From: Acidaminococcus fermentans
Lineage (GTDB): Bacteria > Bacillota > Negativicutes > Acidaminococcales > Acidaminococcaceae
Assembly (NCBI RefSeq): GCF_009696675.1
Contig: NZ_VULN01000001.1
Location: 62,001-126,000 of the forward strand
DNA: 64,000 nt
Reading direction: 5' to 3'
The translations under genes were made by a program, and so were the position numbers. This document shows, piece by piece, positions 43,955-52,473 of the stretch (the stretch's first letter is position 1; each line of letters begins with the position of its first letter). Below the pieces are notes generated by a model. The model had not been told where the DNA came from, searched no databases, and was given only the letters and a program-made list of their open reading frames with translations.

Positions 43955-44287
43955 GCTAACCCACCACCATTGCGCAGGCGCAACGGTCCCCCGCCCTTGT
44001 AAAGGGCGGATATGTGCATCTTGGGTTGGCGCACTGGTGCATAAGCCATGGGCCGCTGGTCCCGGCGTATTCCCTCCCTTTTCGAGGGTGGATATGTGCA
44101 CCTTGGGCTGGCGCACTGGTGCATAAGCCATGGGCCGCTGGTCCCGGCGTATTCCCTCCCTTTTCGAGGGCGGATATGTGCATCTTGGGCTGACGTCCTG
44201 CTGCACTGGCCATGGGCCGCTGGTCCCAACGTATATCCGCCCTTTTCAAGGGCGGGGGACCAGCCGTCAGGCTGGTGGTGGGTTAGC
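43955..44287. repeat. Second MITE-like intergenic element family, copy 2 with 82-bp tandem repeat
   Basis: Same ends as the element at 28718-28974: GCTAACCCACCACC on the left, GGTGGTGGGTTAGC on the right, each with a hairpin. The interior is three tandem 82-bp units starting at 44008, 44090 and 44172 (GGATATGTGCATCTTGGG...). Units 1 and 2 are nearly identical and unit 3 is diverged and merges into the right end. Every unit ends in a CCCTTTTCGAGGG-type palindrome. Confidence 0.85.
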
Positions 44288-44355
44288 AGCCAGCGCTGCG
44301 TTTCCATCAGGAGGGCTGCTGCCCAGGCAGCAGCCCCTCTTTTCCCCTGCTATTT

Positions 44356-45549
44356 TTATCCCCTGATTCCTTCCACCAGTTCCTTTACCTTTTCCTCCCA
44401 GTCCGCTCCGGCGGTGCCGCCGCCCTGGGCGCTCTGGGGACGGCCTCCCCCCCGGCCTCCAAACAGTTCATTGGCTTTGGCGCAGCAGGCCCTGCAGTCC
44501 CCTTCCGCTCCTTCGCTTAAGGCGAACTGGTACATAAGCCGGTCCCCCTCTTTGGTGAACACCGCCGCCAGCACCCCGGGCTGGGCACTGGCCAGCTTCA
44601 TGGCGCTTTTTCCGTCCGCCGCCGTGCCTTCCAGGGTGAGCACCAGGAGTTTGGTGCCGTTGGGCAGCACCGGTGCCTGGGCCATTTTTTCCGGCAGCTG
44701 GAGCCGGATCAGTTCCTGGGTCTTTTCCCGTACCTTCCCCCGGAGATCCAGGATCTCCTGGTGGAGTTTTTCCACCGCTGGCAGCACGTCTTCCGCCTTC
44801 ACCGACAGGAAATTGCTGGTGTCTTCCAAAATCCGGTTCCGTTCATGCATGGCCCTGAGGGCCCGGTTGCCGCAGAGGAATTCGATCCGGCTGCCTCCCT
44901 TGTGCCGGACGAACCGGATGATCTGGATGGACCCTACCATGCCCGTATAGGGGGGATGGGTGCCGCAGCAGGTGCAGATGTCCCCGTTTTTGATGTCCAC
45001 CAGCCGCACGGTGCCCCTGAGTTTTTCGTTCTTTTTCCGCAGGGGATACTTCCCCAGTTCCGATGCATCCACATAATGGAGGGAAACAGGTTCGTTGGCC
45101 CACAGGCACTCATTGGCCATCCACTCCGCCTTTTTGGCCTTTTCCTCGTCGATTTCCTGGTCCAGGTCGATGAACACACTGTCTTCATTCATATGGAAGC
45201 CCACATTGTTGGCCCCGCAGGTTTTCCAGAAAGCATAGGACAGGATATGCTCCCCGCAGTGCTGCTGCATCCGGTCCAGACGCACCGGCCAGTCCAGCTT
45301 CACGGTGACGGTCTTTCCCGGTTCCACCGGCGCATGGGTCCAGTGGCGCACCTCCGGCCCGTCTTCCGAGGCATAATATACCGGCACCGTATCCAGCCAG
45401 CCCTTGTCGGACAGCTGGCCGCCCCCTTCCGGGAACAGCACCGTCCGGTCCAGGATCACTTCATAATGGTCCTCTTTTTGCTCACAGGAACGGACCACCG
45501 CCGTACAGCTCTGGAGCAGAGAATCGTTTTCATACAGTTTTTCTGTCAT
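44356..45549 (-). CDS. AlaX-type alanyl-tRNA editing protein with C-terminal DHHA1 domain
   Basis: 397 aa. N-terminal threonyl/alanyl-tRNA synthetase second-additional-domain with the zinc ligands QQHCGEHIL (about residue 95) and CTCCGTHPPYTG (about 190), as in AlaRS editing domains. A coiled-coil linker follows, and a C-terminal DHHA1 domain ends with the glycine-rich ELFGGRGGGRPQSAQGG motif. It hydrolyses Ser-tRNA(Ala)/Gly-tRNA(Ala) in trans. No aminoacylation domain is present. It overlaps the radical SAM gene end by 20 nt. Confidence 0.92.
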   Translation of the reverse strand: MTEKLYENDSLLQSCTAVVRSCEQKEDHYEVILDRTVLFPEGGGQLSDKGWLDTVPVYYASEDGPEVRHWTHAPVEPGKTVTVKLDWPVRLDRMQQHCGEHILSYAFWKTCGANNVGFHMNEDSVFIDLDQEIDEEKAKKAEWMANECLWANEPVSLHYVDASELGKYPLRKKNEKLRGTVRLVDIKNGDICTCCGTHPPYTGMVGSIQIIRFVRHKGGSRIEFLCGNRALRAMHERNRILEDTSNFLSVKAEDVLPAVEKLHQEILDLRGKVREKTQELIRLQLPEKMAQAPVLPNGTKLLVLTLEGTAADGKSAMKLASAQPGVLAAVFTKEGDRLMYQFALSEGAEGDCRACCAKANELFGGRGGGRPQSAQGGGTAGADWEEKVKELVEGIRG

Positions 45550-46528
45550 GGAACCTCACCTCGAACTTTTCTCCCGTCTGGAATGCCACCCGGACCTTTC
45601 CCGTCTCTTCCCACAGACGGACATTGCTCCGGTGCTGGCCCCGGACGATCGAAGCCAGCCTGTCCGGACAGGTGATAATCATATTATAATCCCCACCGGG
45701 GAGCTCTGCAATCTTCTCCAGCACCTGGAGCCCCACCCCCCGGCTTTTCACCAGTTCCCCGAAGGCAGGATGGAAGGGCCCGGCCAGGATGTGCCCCGGA
45801 GCGCACAGTTCCCGGTCCGGTTGGAGGCCCAGGCGGATCACCTGGATCCCGGCGGCGGTGAAGTCCCGGTACAGGGGCCAGCAGGCATCCACCGCCTCCT
45901 CCACCGTCTGGGGCCTGTATACTCCCTGGCGCCACTGGTCCGCCAGGAGCGTCCCTTCGATCACCAGCACCGGGTAGATCCGTACCATGTCCGGGCGGAG
46001 GGCAAGCACCTGGGCTTTGGTGTCTTCCAGGCTGGGCCCGTCCTGGCCCGGGAGCCCGGTCATCAGCTGGAGCCCCAGCCGGAAGCCCCCCTGCCGGATC
46101 AGCCGGGAAGCCGTGCGGACCTGGGCAGCCGTATGGCCCCGCCGGGCCAGTTCCAGCACCCGGTCATCCAGGGACTGGGCCCCCAGTTCGATGGTTTCCA
46201 CCTGGTGGACCCGGAGACGGTCCAGGATTTCCGGGGTGATGGCGTCCGGCCGGGTGGACAGCCGGAGAGGGCCGCACAGCCCCTGCCCTCTCCAGGTTTC
46301 CGCCAGATCCAGCAGGGCCTCCTGCCGGTCAGGAGCCAGGGCGGTGAAAGAGCCGCCGTAAAAAGCCAGTTCGTTGGCGGGATCGGGACGGACCCAGCCA
46401 AGGAGGTTTTCCATCTGCCGCCGGGCTCCGGCCAGGCTGCTGTCCCCCTCCCCGCTGATGGTCCGCTGGTTGCAGAAGGAGCAAAGGTGGGGACACCCGG
46501 CGTGGGGGATGAAAATGGGAAGGATCAT
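45530..46528 (-). CDS. Radical SAM protein, Elp3/oxygen-independent coproporphyrinogen oxidase-like
   Basis: 332 aa. The 4Fe-4S/SAM motif is CPHLCSFCNQ (C-X3-C-X2-C) near residue 12, followed by ELAFYGGSFTAL (SAM glycine motif) and ETIELGAQSLDD. This is the Elp3-like radical SAM core without the acetyltransferase domain. Such proteins in Bacillota are often annotated as HemN-like or Elp3-like; substrate unknown. First gene of a pair with AlaX. Confidence 0.88.
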   Translation of the reverse strand: MILPIFIPHAGCPHLCSFCNQRTISGEGDSSLAGARRQMENLLGWVRPDPANELAFYGGSFTALAPDRQEALLDLAETWRGQGLCGPLRLSTRPDAITPEILDRLRVHQVETIELGAQSLDDRVLELARRGHTAAQVRTASRLIRQGGFRLGLQLMTGLPGQDGPSLEDTKAQVLALRPDMVRIYPVLVIEGTLLADQWRQGVYRPQTVEEAVDACWPLYRDFTAAGIQVIRLGLQPDRELCAPGHILAGPFHPAFGELVKSRGVGLQVLEKIAELPGGDYNMIITCPDRLASIVRGQHRSNVRLWEETGKVRVAFQTGEKFEVRFHDRKTV

Positions 46529-46637
46529 GGGATCGGGACTCCTTTCAGATTGTGTTCGCTATTCCCTCCCATTATACCCTTTCTGTATCAGATGTTGCAA
46601 TTCCTGTGGCCATCCCACCGTCTTTTTTACTATTTCA

Positions 46638-46666
46638 TTGACAAACCCGTTGCAGATGGGTAATAT
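46638..46666 (+). promoter_or_regulatory. Promoter of ilvE
   Basis: TTGACA (46638-46643), 17 nt, TAATAT (46661-46666). The ~65-nt leader includes the imperfect inverted repeat ACAAAATTCATTTTTGT (46678-46694), a possible operator. Confidence 0.8.
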
Positions 46667-46738
46667 ATTGAGGTATACAAAATTCATTTTTGTAACATAA
46701 TCTATAGCATATCTATAGGAAAGAAATGAGGGGTTTGT

Positions 46739-47764
46739 ATGTCTAATGTAAACATCGATTGGTCCAAACTGGGATTTGAATACCAGCCCATTGCCCAGCG
46801 GTATGTTGCCAACTTCAAGGACGGCAAATGGGGCAAAGGCGGTCTCACCGGTGATGCCAACGTGGTCCTGAATGAATGTGCCGGCATCCTGCAGTACTGT
46901 CAGGAAGTCTTCGAAGGCCTGAAAGCCTACAAGACCAAAGACGGCCGCACTGTGACCTTCCGTCCGGATCAGAACGCCAAACGGATGATTGATTCCGCCA
47001 AACGGCTGGAAATGCCTCCGGTCTCTGAAGAAATGTTCATGGAAGCCGTGGACGAAGTGGTCCGGGCCAACAAAGACTACATTCCTCCTTTTGAAAGCGG
47101 CGGCGCCCTGTACCTGCGCCCCTACCTGTTTGCCACCGGCCCGGTGATCGGGGTGAAACCCTCCGCTGAATACCAGTTCCGTCTGTTCGGGACCCCTGTG
47201 GGCAACTACTTCAAAAACGGCGTAAAGCCCATCACCATCTGCGTATCCGATTTCGACCGTGCGGCACCCCGGGGCACCGGCCACATCAAAGCCGGCCTGA
47301 ACTACGCCATGAGCCTCCACGCCTACATCACCGCCCATCACAACGGGTTCGATGAAAACATGTACCTGGATCCGGCCACCCGGACTTACGTGGAAGAAAC
47401 CGGCGGCGCCAACTTCCTGTTCGTGAAAAAGGACGGCACCCTGGTCACCCCGAAATCCGATTCCATCCTGCCCTCCATCACCCGCCGTTCCCTGATCACC
47501 ATCGCAACGGATATGCTGGGCATGAAAGTGGAACACCGTCCGGTGAAATTCTCCGAAGTGGCTGATTTTGCCGAAGCCGGCCTGTGCGGCACCGCTGCCG
47601 TCATCTGCCCGGTGGGCAAAGTGGTGGACCACGGCAAGGAAATCTGCATCCCCAGCGGGATGGAAGAAATGGGCCCTGTGCTGACCAGACTGTACAAGAC
47701 CCTGAGAGGTATCCAGATGGGCGAAATCGAAGGCCCGGAAGGCTGGATCCACGAAGTGAAATAA
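46739..47764 (+). CDS. ilvE: Branched-chain amino acid aminotransferase
   Basis: 341 aa, fold type IV aminotransferase of the long (BCAT2-like) group. Signature FEGLKAYKTKDGRTVTFRPD near residue 60, the PLP lysine in GTGHIKAGLNYAMS near 180, and ETGGANFLFVKKDG near 220. It interconverts Leu/Ile/Val with their 2-oxo acids using 2-oxoglutarate. In a glutamate-metabolising anaerobe it may work in either direction. It stands alone on the plus strand with its own promoter and terminator; GAGGGG is the ribosome site. Confidence 0.96.
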   Translation: MSNVNIDWSKLGFEYQPIAQRYVANFKDGKWGKGGLTGDANVVLNECAGILQYCQEVFEGLKAYKTKDGRTVTFRPDQNAKRMIDSAKRLEMPPVSEEMFMEAVDEVVRANKDYIPPFESGGALYLRPYLFATGPVIGVKPSAEYQFRLFGTPVGNYFKNGVKPITICVSDFDRAAPRGTGHIKAGLNYAMSLHAYITAHHNGFDENMYLDPATRTYVEETGGANFLFVKKDGTLVTPKSDSILPSITRRSLITIATDMLGMKVEHRPVKFSEVADFAEAGLCGTAAVICPVGKVVDHGKEICIPSGMEEMGPVLTRLYKTLRGIQMGEIEGPEGWIHEVK

Positions 47765-47772
47765 TTGATGGC

Positions 47773-47811
47773 AAGAAAAAAGACTGTCGCTTCCGCGGCA
47801 GTCTTTTTTTG
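47773..47811 (+). terminator. Terminator of ilvE
   Basis: AGACTGTCGC-TTCC-GCGGCAGTCT with flanking A- and T-runs. Confidence 0.9.
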
Positions 47812-48121
47812 TCGGCGGTCAACGGTCAGCGGCCGATGGAAATCATTTTTTGCAAATTGATTTTGAAACAGAATACACCGTTTTTTCCGTTCAAGAGTAT
47901 ATGGCGGGGAGCCGGGCCTGCGCCCCCTACGGTCCCGTACTCGTCACTTTGCTGCATAACCATACTGCGATGAAGGTTTCGCCAGGAACTTGTTGACCCC
48001 CACCAGGAAAATACCCGAGTGGACAAATCTCCCTTCTTTGTCTTATAATGAATAAACAGGTAACTTTATGCAACCCTTCTCCTGGCTGAGGGGAGGATAC
48101 TTTTTTCGAGGTGTATCCGTC
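47812..48121 (+). promoter_or_regulatory. Intergenic region and promoter of the first diguanylate cyclase gene
   Basis: No gene in 47812-48019. Promoter TGGACA (48020-48025), 18 nt, TATAAT (48044-48049). In the leader GGATAC (48095-48100) can pair with GTATCC (48113-48118) and place the ribosome site GAGGT in the loop, a possible translational control hairpin. Unlike the second gene there is no recognisable c-di-GMP aptamer. Confidence 0.65.
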
Positions 48122-49795
48122 ATGGCTAAAATCCGCAGTCTCCGTCTTCAACTCACCATCGTCATTGTGGCCATCACCGTTGTACTGACCCTGATCATGG
48201 GGATGATGAACATCCGGAGCATCAACATCTATTCCACGGAAGTGGCCAATACCGGACTCAACTGGCAGACCCAGAAAACCGCCGGCAGCCTGAACCGTAT
48301 GCTGATCAGGACCCAGGATGCGGTGGATTTCATTGCAGGCACGGTCCAGCAGGATTTTACCACCATTTCCCAGGTCCAGGACCCGGACTTCCGGGAAGAC
48401 CGAAAGGAACGGATCCGCCGCCGGTTTGAAGCAGCGGCGGCCACCATTCCCATTATCGATGGGTTCTACATCCATTTCAATGAAGACCTGATCCAGGCGT
48501 CTGACGGGTTCTGGTACAAACGGAAAAACGACCAGCCAGTTTTTGAAGAGCAGCCTTTTTCCCATCCCCGAAAATCTTCCAACCCAATGCTGGAGGAAAT
48601 GTACCGTTGGTATTATGGCCCTCTGGAAAGTCTTTCTCCCCAGTGGATCCCACCCTATCGGAACCGGGAAGGCGGCCCATTGCTGATTTCCTATGTAAAG
48701 CCGGTTTTCGTCAACCGGCGATGTGTGGCTTTGGTGGGCATCGATATCCGGATGGTCAACCTGGTGGATCAGGTGAAAAATGTGCGGATCTATGACAGCG
48801 GATATGCCCTGTTGTTTTCCGACACTGGAGTCCTGTACTATCACCCCAACTATGCAAAAGGGACCCAGATCACCACCCTGAAGGATTTCGGCCTGGACCA
48901 CTCGCCGGATGTGTTCCGCCAGCATGATACTGGTTCCCGCACCATTCCAGTATCCTATCAGGGGGAAAAGAAACAGCTGGCCTTTACCACCCTGGCCAAT
49001 GGCATGAAACTGGGGGTAGTGGCTCCGGGAAACGAGATTTACGCCTTCCAGAAGGAGGCCATTTACCGGGCCTTTTTCCTGCTGCTGCTGTTTGCCATCA
49101 TCACCTCCGCCATTGCCATCTACCTGGCCAACCGGATCCTCCGGCCCCTGGAGGAGATCAACGAAGCGGCCTCCCGGATGGGCCGGGGAAATTATGACGT
49201 CCCCATCAAGGAATCTTCCCGGGACGAAATCGGCCTGTTGGCCAAGAACATGAACCGGACCATGGACCTGATGAAGATCATGGTCCGGGATCTGAAGACG
49301 GAAGCCTTCCAGGACAAACTCACCGGAGTGAAGAATGTATCCGCCTTTGAAAAGCAGGTGCTGGAACTGAACCGGGAAATTTCCGACCCCCTGAACCACC
49401 TGGCCTTCGGATTGGTAATGGTGGACCTGAACGGACTGAAAGGGGTCAACGACACCTACGGCCACGAAAAAGGCAATGTGGTGATCCAGCTGACTTCCAA
49501 AACCATCTGCCAGCTGTACCAGCACAGTCCGGTGTACCGGATCGGCGGAGACGAATTCCTGGTGCTGCTCCGGCATGGGGATTATGCAAACCGGGAAGCC
49601 CTGTGGCAACAGCTCCTCCCCTATCTCCGGAAACGGGACTATACCCTGGAAAAGCCCTGGGAACAGATTTCTTTCTCTGCCGGCCATGCAGAATACCTGC
49701 CAGGGACGGATACGTCTTTCGAAGAAGTGTTCCGCCGGGCGGATGAGGCCATGTACCAGCTGAAACGGTCCATTGAAAGAGACGCAGCCCGCTGA
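48122..49795 (+). CDS. Membrane diguanylate cyclase with Cache sensor, HAMP and GGDEF domains (paralog 1)
   Basis: 557 aa from the ATG at 48122 (GAGGTG 8 nt upstream; upstream codons lack a start signal). Membrane helix about 8-30, extracytoplasmic double-Cache-like sensor about 35-320 (YDSGYALLFSDTGVLYYHPN), second helix about 325-347, HAMP about 348-400, GGDEF about 405-550 with RIGGDEFLVLL (intact active site) and DLNGLKGVNDTYGHEKGN. It synthesises c-di-GMP from two GTP in response to an external ligand. It is a tandem paralog of the gene at 50045, of identical length. Confidence 0.92.
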   Translation: MAKIRSLRLQLTIVIVAITVVLTLIMGMMNIRSINIYSTEVANTGLNWQTQKTAGSLNRMLIRTQDAVDFIAGTVQQDFTTISQVQDPDFREDRKERIRRRFEAAAATIPIIDGFYIHFNEDLIQASDGFWYKRKNDQPVFEEQPFSHPRKSSNPMLEEMYRWYYGPLESLSPQWIPPYRNREGGPLLISYVKPVFVNRRCVALVGIDIRMVNLVDQVKNVRIYDSGYALLFSDTGVLYYHPNYAKGTQITTLKDFGLDHSPDVFRQHDTGSRTIPVSYQGEKKQLAFTTLANGMKLGVVAPGNEIYAFQKEAIYRAFFLLLLFAIITSAIAIYLANRILRPLEEINEAASRMGRGNYDVPIKESSRDEIGLLAKNMNRTMDLMKIMVRDLKTEAFQDKLTGVKNVSAFEKQVLELNREISDPLNHLAFGLVMVDLNGLKGVNDTYGHEKGNVVIQLTSKTICQLYQHSPVYRIGGDEFLVLLRHGDYANREALWQQLLPYLRKRDYTLEKPWEQISFSAGHAEYLPGTDTSFEEVFRRADEAMYQLKRSIERDAAR

Positions 49796-49813
49796 CCCTG
49801 TTCAACATGGGTA

Positions 49814-49842
49814 TGGACAAATGAGCATTCATCCTTTATAAT
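49814..49842 (+). promoter_or_regulatory. Promoter of the second diguanylate cyclase gene
   Basis: TGGACA (49814-49819), 17 nt, TATAAT (49837-49842). The -35 hexamer and following AAAT match the promoter of paralog 1. Confidence 0.75.
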
Positions 49843-49875
49843 AATAATTGATATCAAAAAAAAAAAAATAAAGAA

Positions 49876-50012
49876 AACATTTGGCAAAACTGGAGAAATC
49901 CAGTGACGCAAAGCTATAAGGGCCTGTAAAATGGCAGCCAGCTGCAGAGACCTGCTCTCTTTTTCCAGGGTTCCCCAGCCGGCTGTCACGGAAACAGCCG
50001 GCTTTTGCTTTT
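49876..50012 (+). promoter_or_regulatory. c-di-GMP-I (GEMM-I) riboswitch with terminator
   Basis: The aptamer (about 49876-49950) shows all conserved parts: GGCAAAA, the P1b-type hairpin CTGGA-GAAA-TCCAG with the GAAA tetraloop, GTGACGCAAAGC, GGGCCT, and TGGCAGCCAGCTGC as tetraloop-receptor side. Downstream AGCCGGCTGT (49977-49986) pairs with ACAGCCGGCT (49993-50002) and is followed by TTTTGCTTTTT, a terminator. A smaller AGAGA-CCTGC-TCTCT hairpin with T-run precedes it (about 49946-49965). Ligand binding probably controls transcription of the cyclase gene, a feedback loop. Confidence 0.93.
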
Positions 50013-50044
50013 TATAATTCTGTATAAAGGAGCGTATTTGTGCT

Positions 50045-51718
50045 GTGTGGATCAAATTCCGCAGTCTCCGGTCCCAGTTCCTGCTGATCATCCTGGGCAT
50101 TACCGTGTCCCTGGTGCTGATCATGGGGTTCCTGGACCTGCAGACTGTCACTACTACTTCCACCCGGATCGCCACCATGAGCCTGAACTGGCAGGCCCAG
50201 CGGACTTCGGCCCCCATCCAGAGCACCCTGACGGAGGCCAAGGACATGACCGATGCCCTGGCCCGTTCCCTGGAAGCGGATATTGACGATCCCAGAGCCC
50301 TGAGGGACCCGGCTGTCCAGCAGCAGATCCTGGATCATCTGGAAAAACAGTTCCATCTGTCGGCGGAAAGTTCTTCCACCATTTTTGGGTATTATCTCCA
50401 GTTCAACAGTGAATATACCGGCCACCCCAACGGATTCTGGTACACCTGGGATCCGGAACGGAAAGCCTATGTACCCCACACCCCTGAGGAAATGGGACAG
50501 TATTTCTACAAGGACCGGCATCTCCGGAAGTTCTTCCAGGATCTGCGGAAAGGCGGCCAGCCTGTATGGCGCCCGCCTTACAATGACCACAATTTCGCAG
50601 TCCGGCGGATCTCCTATGTGGTACCGGTTTACAAGAACCAGCAGTTTGTGGGTTTTGTGGGCCTGAGCATCCGGATGGACACCCTGATTTCCATGATCCG
50701 GGATACCAGGATCTACGAAAGCGGCTATGCCGTGCTGTTCTCTAATGAGGGAGAGCTGTACTACCATCCGGATTATCCGGAGGGAGCTCCCACCACCTTG
50801 AAAGATTTCGGCCTGGAACCCTATGCGGAGGTGCTGAAAGGCCGGGATTCCAACGACCAGCTGCTGAGCTACCACTACAAGGGCCAGGAGAAGGAACTGG
50901 CCTTTATTACCCTGCGGAACAGCATGAATCTGGGGATCATTGCTCCGGATGAGGAGATTTATGAGGAACGGCGGATTTCCTACGGACGAAACCTGTTCCT
51001 GATGGTGTTCTTCGGACTCATTACCTCCGGCATGGCCATTGCCGGGGCCAACCGGATCATTCAGCCTTTGAAGGAAATCGACGAAGCCGCCCGGCGGATG
51101 GGCCAGGGGAACTATGACACCCTGCTCCACAGCACCCAGAAGGATGAGGTGGGGGATCTGGCCCGGAACATGGACCAGACCATGCTGCGGATGAAGGAAA
51201 TGGTGGACCGGCTGGAAAACCAGGCCCTGGAAGACAACCTGACCCAGGTGAAGAACACCCGGGCTTACCAGCTAAAGGTCCAGGAACTGGACCGGCTGAT
51301 CCGGAAGGATCCGGCCAAGGTTCCTTCCTTTGGAGTGCTGATGGTGGATGTGAACGACCTGAAAGGAGTCAATGACCGATACGGTCACGCCCGGGGCAAC
51401 GATCTGCTCCTGCGGACGGTGAAATACATCTGCGACCTGTTCAAGCACAGCCCGGTGTACCGGGTAGGCGGGGACGAATTCGTGGTAATCCTCCAGAAGG
51501 AGGACTACCACAACCGGGAGGCCATCCTGTCCCAGCTGAAGCCCTGGAACCGGAAACGGAACTATGAGGATGACCGGCCCTGGGACCAGCTGGCCTTTGC
51601 CTCCGGATTCAGCGCCTACGATCCGGAAAACGACATCAACTTTCTCCATGTATTCCTCCGGGCGGATGCGGTCATGTATGAAAACAAGAAGAAGGCGGAA
51701 GGAAACAGAATGAGATAA
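50045..51718 (+). CDS. Membrane diguanylate cyclase with Cache sensor, HAMP and GGDEF domains (paralog 2)
   Basis: 557 aa from a GTG at 50045 (GGAG 12 nt upstream). Same layout as paralog 1: helix, Cache sensor (ESGYAVLFSNEGELYYHPDY), helix about 320-345, HAMP, and GGDEF with RVGGDEFVVILQ and DVNDLKGVNDRYGHARGN. Alignment by eye shows the paralogy along the whole length, with most divergence in the sensor part, suggesting different ligands. Expression is under the c-di-GMP riboswitch upstream. Confidence 0.92.
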   Translation: MWIKFRSLRSQFLLIILGITVSLVLIMGFLDLQTVTTTSTRIATMSLNWQAQRTSAPIQSTLTEAKDMTDALARSLEADIDDPRALRDPAVQQQILDHLEKQFHLSAESSSTIFGYYLQFNSEYTGHPNGFWYTWDPERKAYVPHTPEEMGQYFYKDRHLRKFFQDLRKGGQPVWRPPYNDHNFAVRRISYVVPVYKNQQFVGFVGLSIRMDTLISMIRDTRIYESGYAVLFSNEGELYYHPDYPEGAPTTLKDFGLEPYAEVLKGRDSNDQLLSYHYKGQEKELAFITLRNSMNLGIIAPDEEIYEERRISYGRNLFLMVFFGLITSGMAIAGANRIIQPLKEIDEAARRMGQGNYDTLLHSTQKDEVGDLARNMDQTMLRMKEMVDRLENQALEDNLTQVKNTRAYQLKVQELDRLIRKDPAKVPSFGVLMVDVNDLKGVNDRYGHARGNDLLLRTVKYICDLFKHSPVYRVGGDEFVVILQKEDYHNREAILSQLKPWNRKRNYEDDRPWDQLAFASGFSAYDPENDINFLHVFLRADAVMYENKKKAEGNRMR

Positions 51719-51750
51719 AAAAATACCGCGCAGATGCGCGGTATTTTTTT
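51717..51750. terminator. Bidirectional terminator between cyclase 2 and rnc
   Basis: AAAATACCGCGC-AGAT-GCGCGGTATTTTT; it serves both converging genes. Confidence 0.9.
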
Positions 51751-51753
51751 ATC

Positions 51754-52458
51754 TCATTTGCAAGCCTTCAGGGCCTCTCTGGCAGCCCGCTGTTCGGCTT
51801 CTTTTTTGGTTCTTCCCCGGCCTCTGCCCCGCTCTTCCTGGTTCACCAGGACGCGCATGACGAAGGTCCGGTTGTGGCTGGGGCCTTCTGCGGAAACCTG
51901 CTCATAGTCGATTTCCACCGGGCCGTCTTTCTGCACCACTTCCTGGAGCCGGGTCTTGTAATCCCGGTCAATACCGTCGGCAGTAAGCTCCGGGATCCGG
52001 TTGATCAGCAGCCGTCCCAAAAGCTCCGTCACCTTGGCAAAACCCTGGTCCAGGTAATAGGCTCCCAGGACGCTTTCAAAGGCATCGGCCAGGATGGAGG
52101 GATTCTCCTCCCCATCCAGGTTGATTTCCCCTTTGCCCAGGAGCAGATGGTCTCCCAGATGGTTTTCCGTGGCCAGCTGGGCCAGGGTCTCCTCGCATAC
52201 CAGGAAGGCCCGGAGCTTGGACAGCTCCCCTTCGTCCATCTGGGGACAGGTTTTGTAGATATGGGTGCTGACCACCAGGCTCAGCACCGAATCCCCCAAA
52301 AACTCCAGCCGCTGATTGTGCTGGGGCCGGGGATTCTTTTTGGACTCATAGGCATAGGACGTATGGGTCAGTGCCATATCCAGCAGGTGCAGGTCCTTCA
52401 TGACCATGCCCAGCTGGCGGCAGAGCCCTTCCAGCTCTTTCTGACGCTGTTCCTCCAT
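51754..52458 (-). CDS. rnc: Ribonuclease III
   Basis: 234 aa. RNase III signature RLEFLGDSVLSLV (about 48-60), second acidic motif ADAFESVLGAYYLDQG (about 125-140), and a C-terminal dsRNA-binding domain (DYKTRLQEVVQKDG...RTKKEAEQRAAREAL). It processes rRNA and structured RNAs; in type II CRISPR systems RNase III can also cut tracrRNA-crRNA duplexes, so it is a possible partner of the Cas9 locus. It is the last gene of the fab operon. Confidence 0.97.
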   Translation of the reverse strand: MEEQRQKELEGLCRQLGMVMKDLHLLDMALTHTSYAYESKKNPRPQHNQRLEFLGDSVLSLVVSTHIYKTCPQMDEGELSKLRAFLVCEETLAQLATENHLGDHLLLGKGEINLDGEENPSILADAFESVLGAYYLDQGFAKVTELLGRLLINRIPELTADGIDRDYKTRLQEVVQKDGPVEIDYEQVSAEGPSHNRTFVMRVLVNQEERGRGRGRTKKEAEQRAAREALKACK

Positions 52459-52473
52459 GGTACCGGGAGCCCC

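Noticed and set aside
47812-48019. A c-di-GMP riboswitch upstream of cyclase 1
   Set aside because: The GACGCAAAGC and GGCAGCC signatures present before cyclase 2 are missing here.
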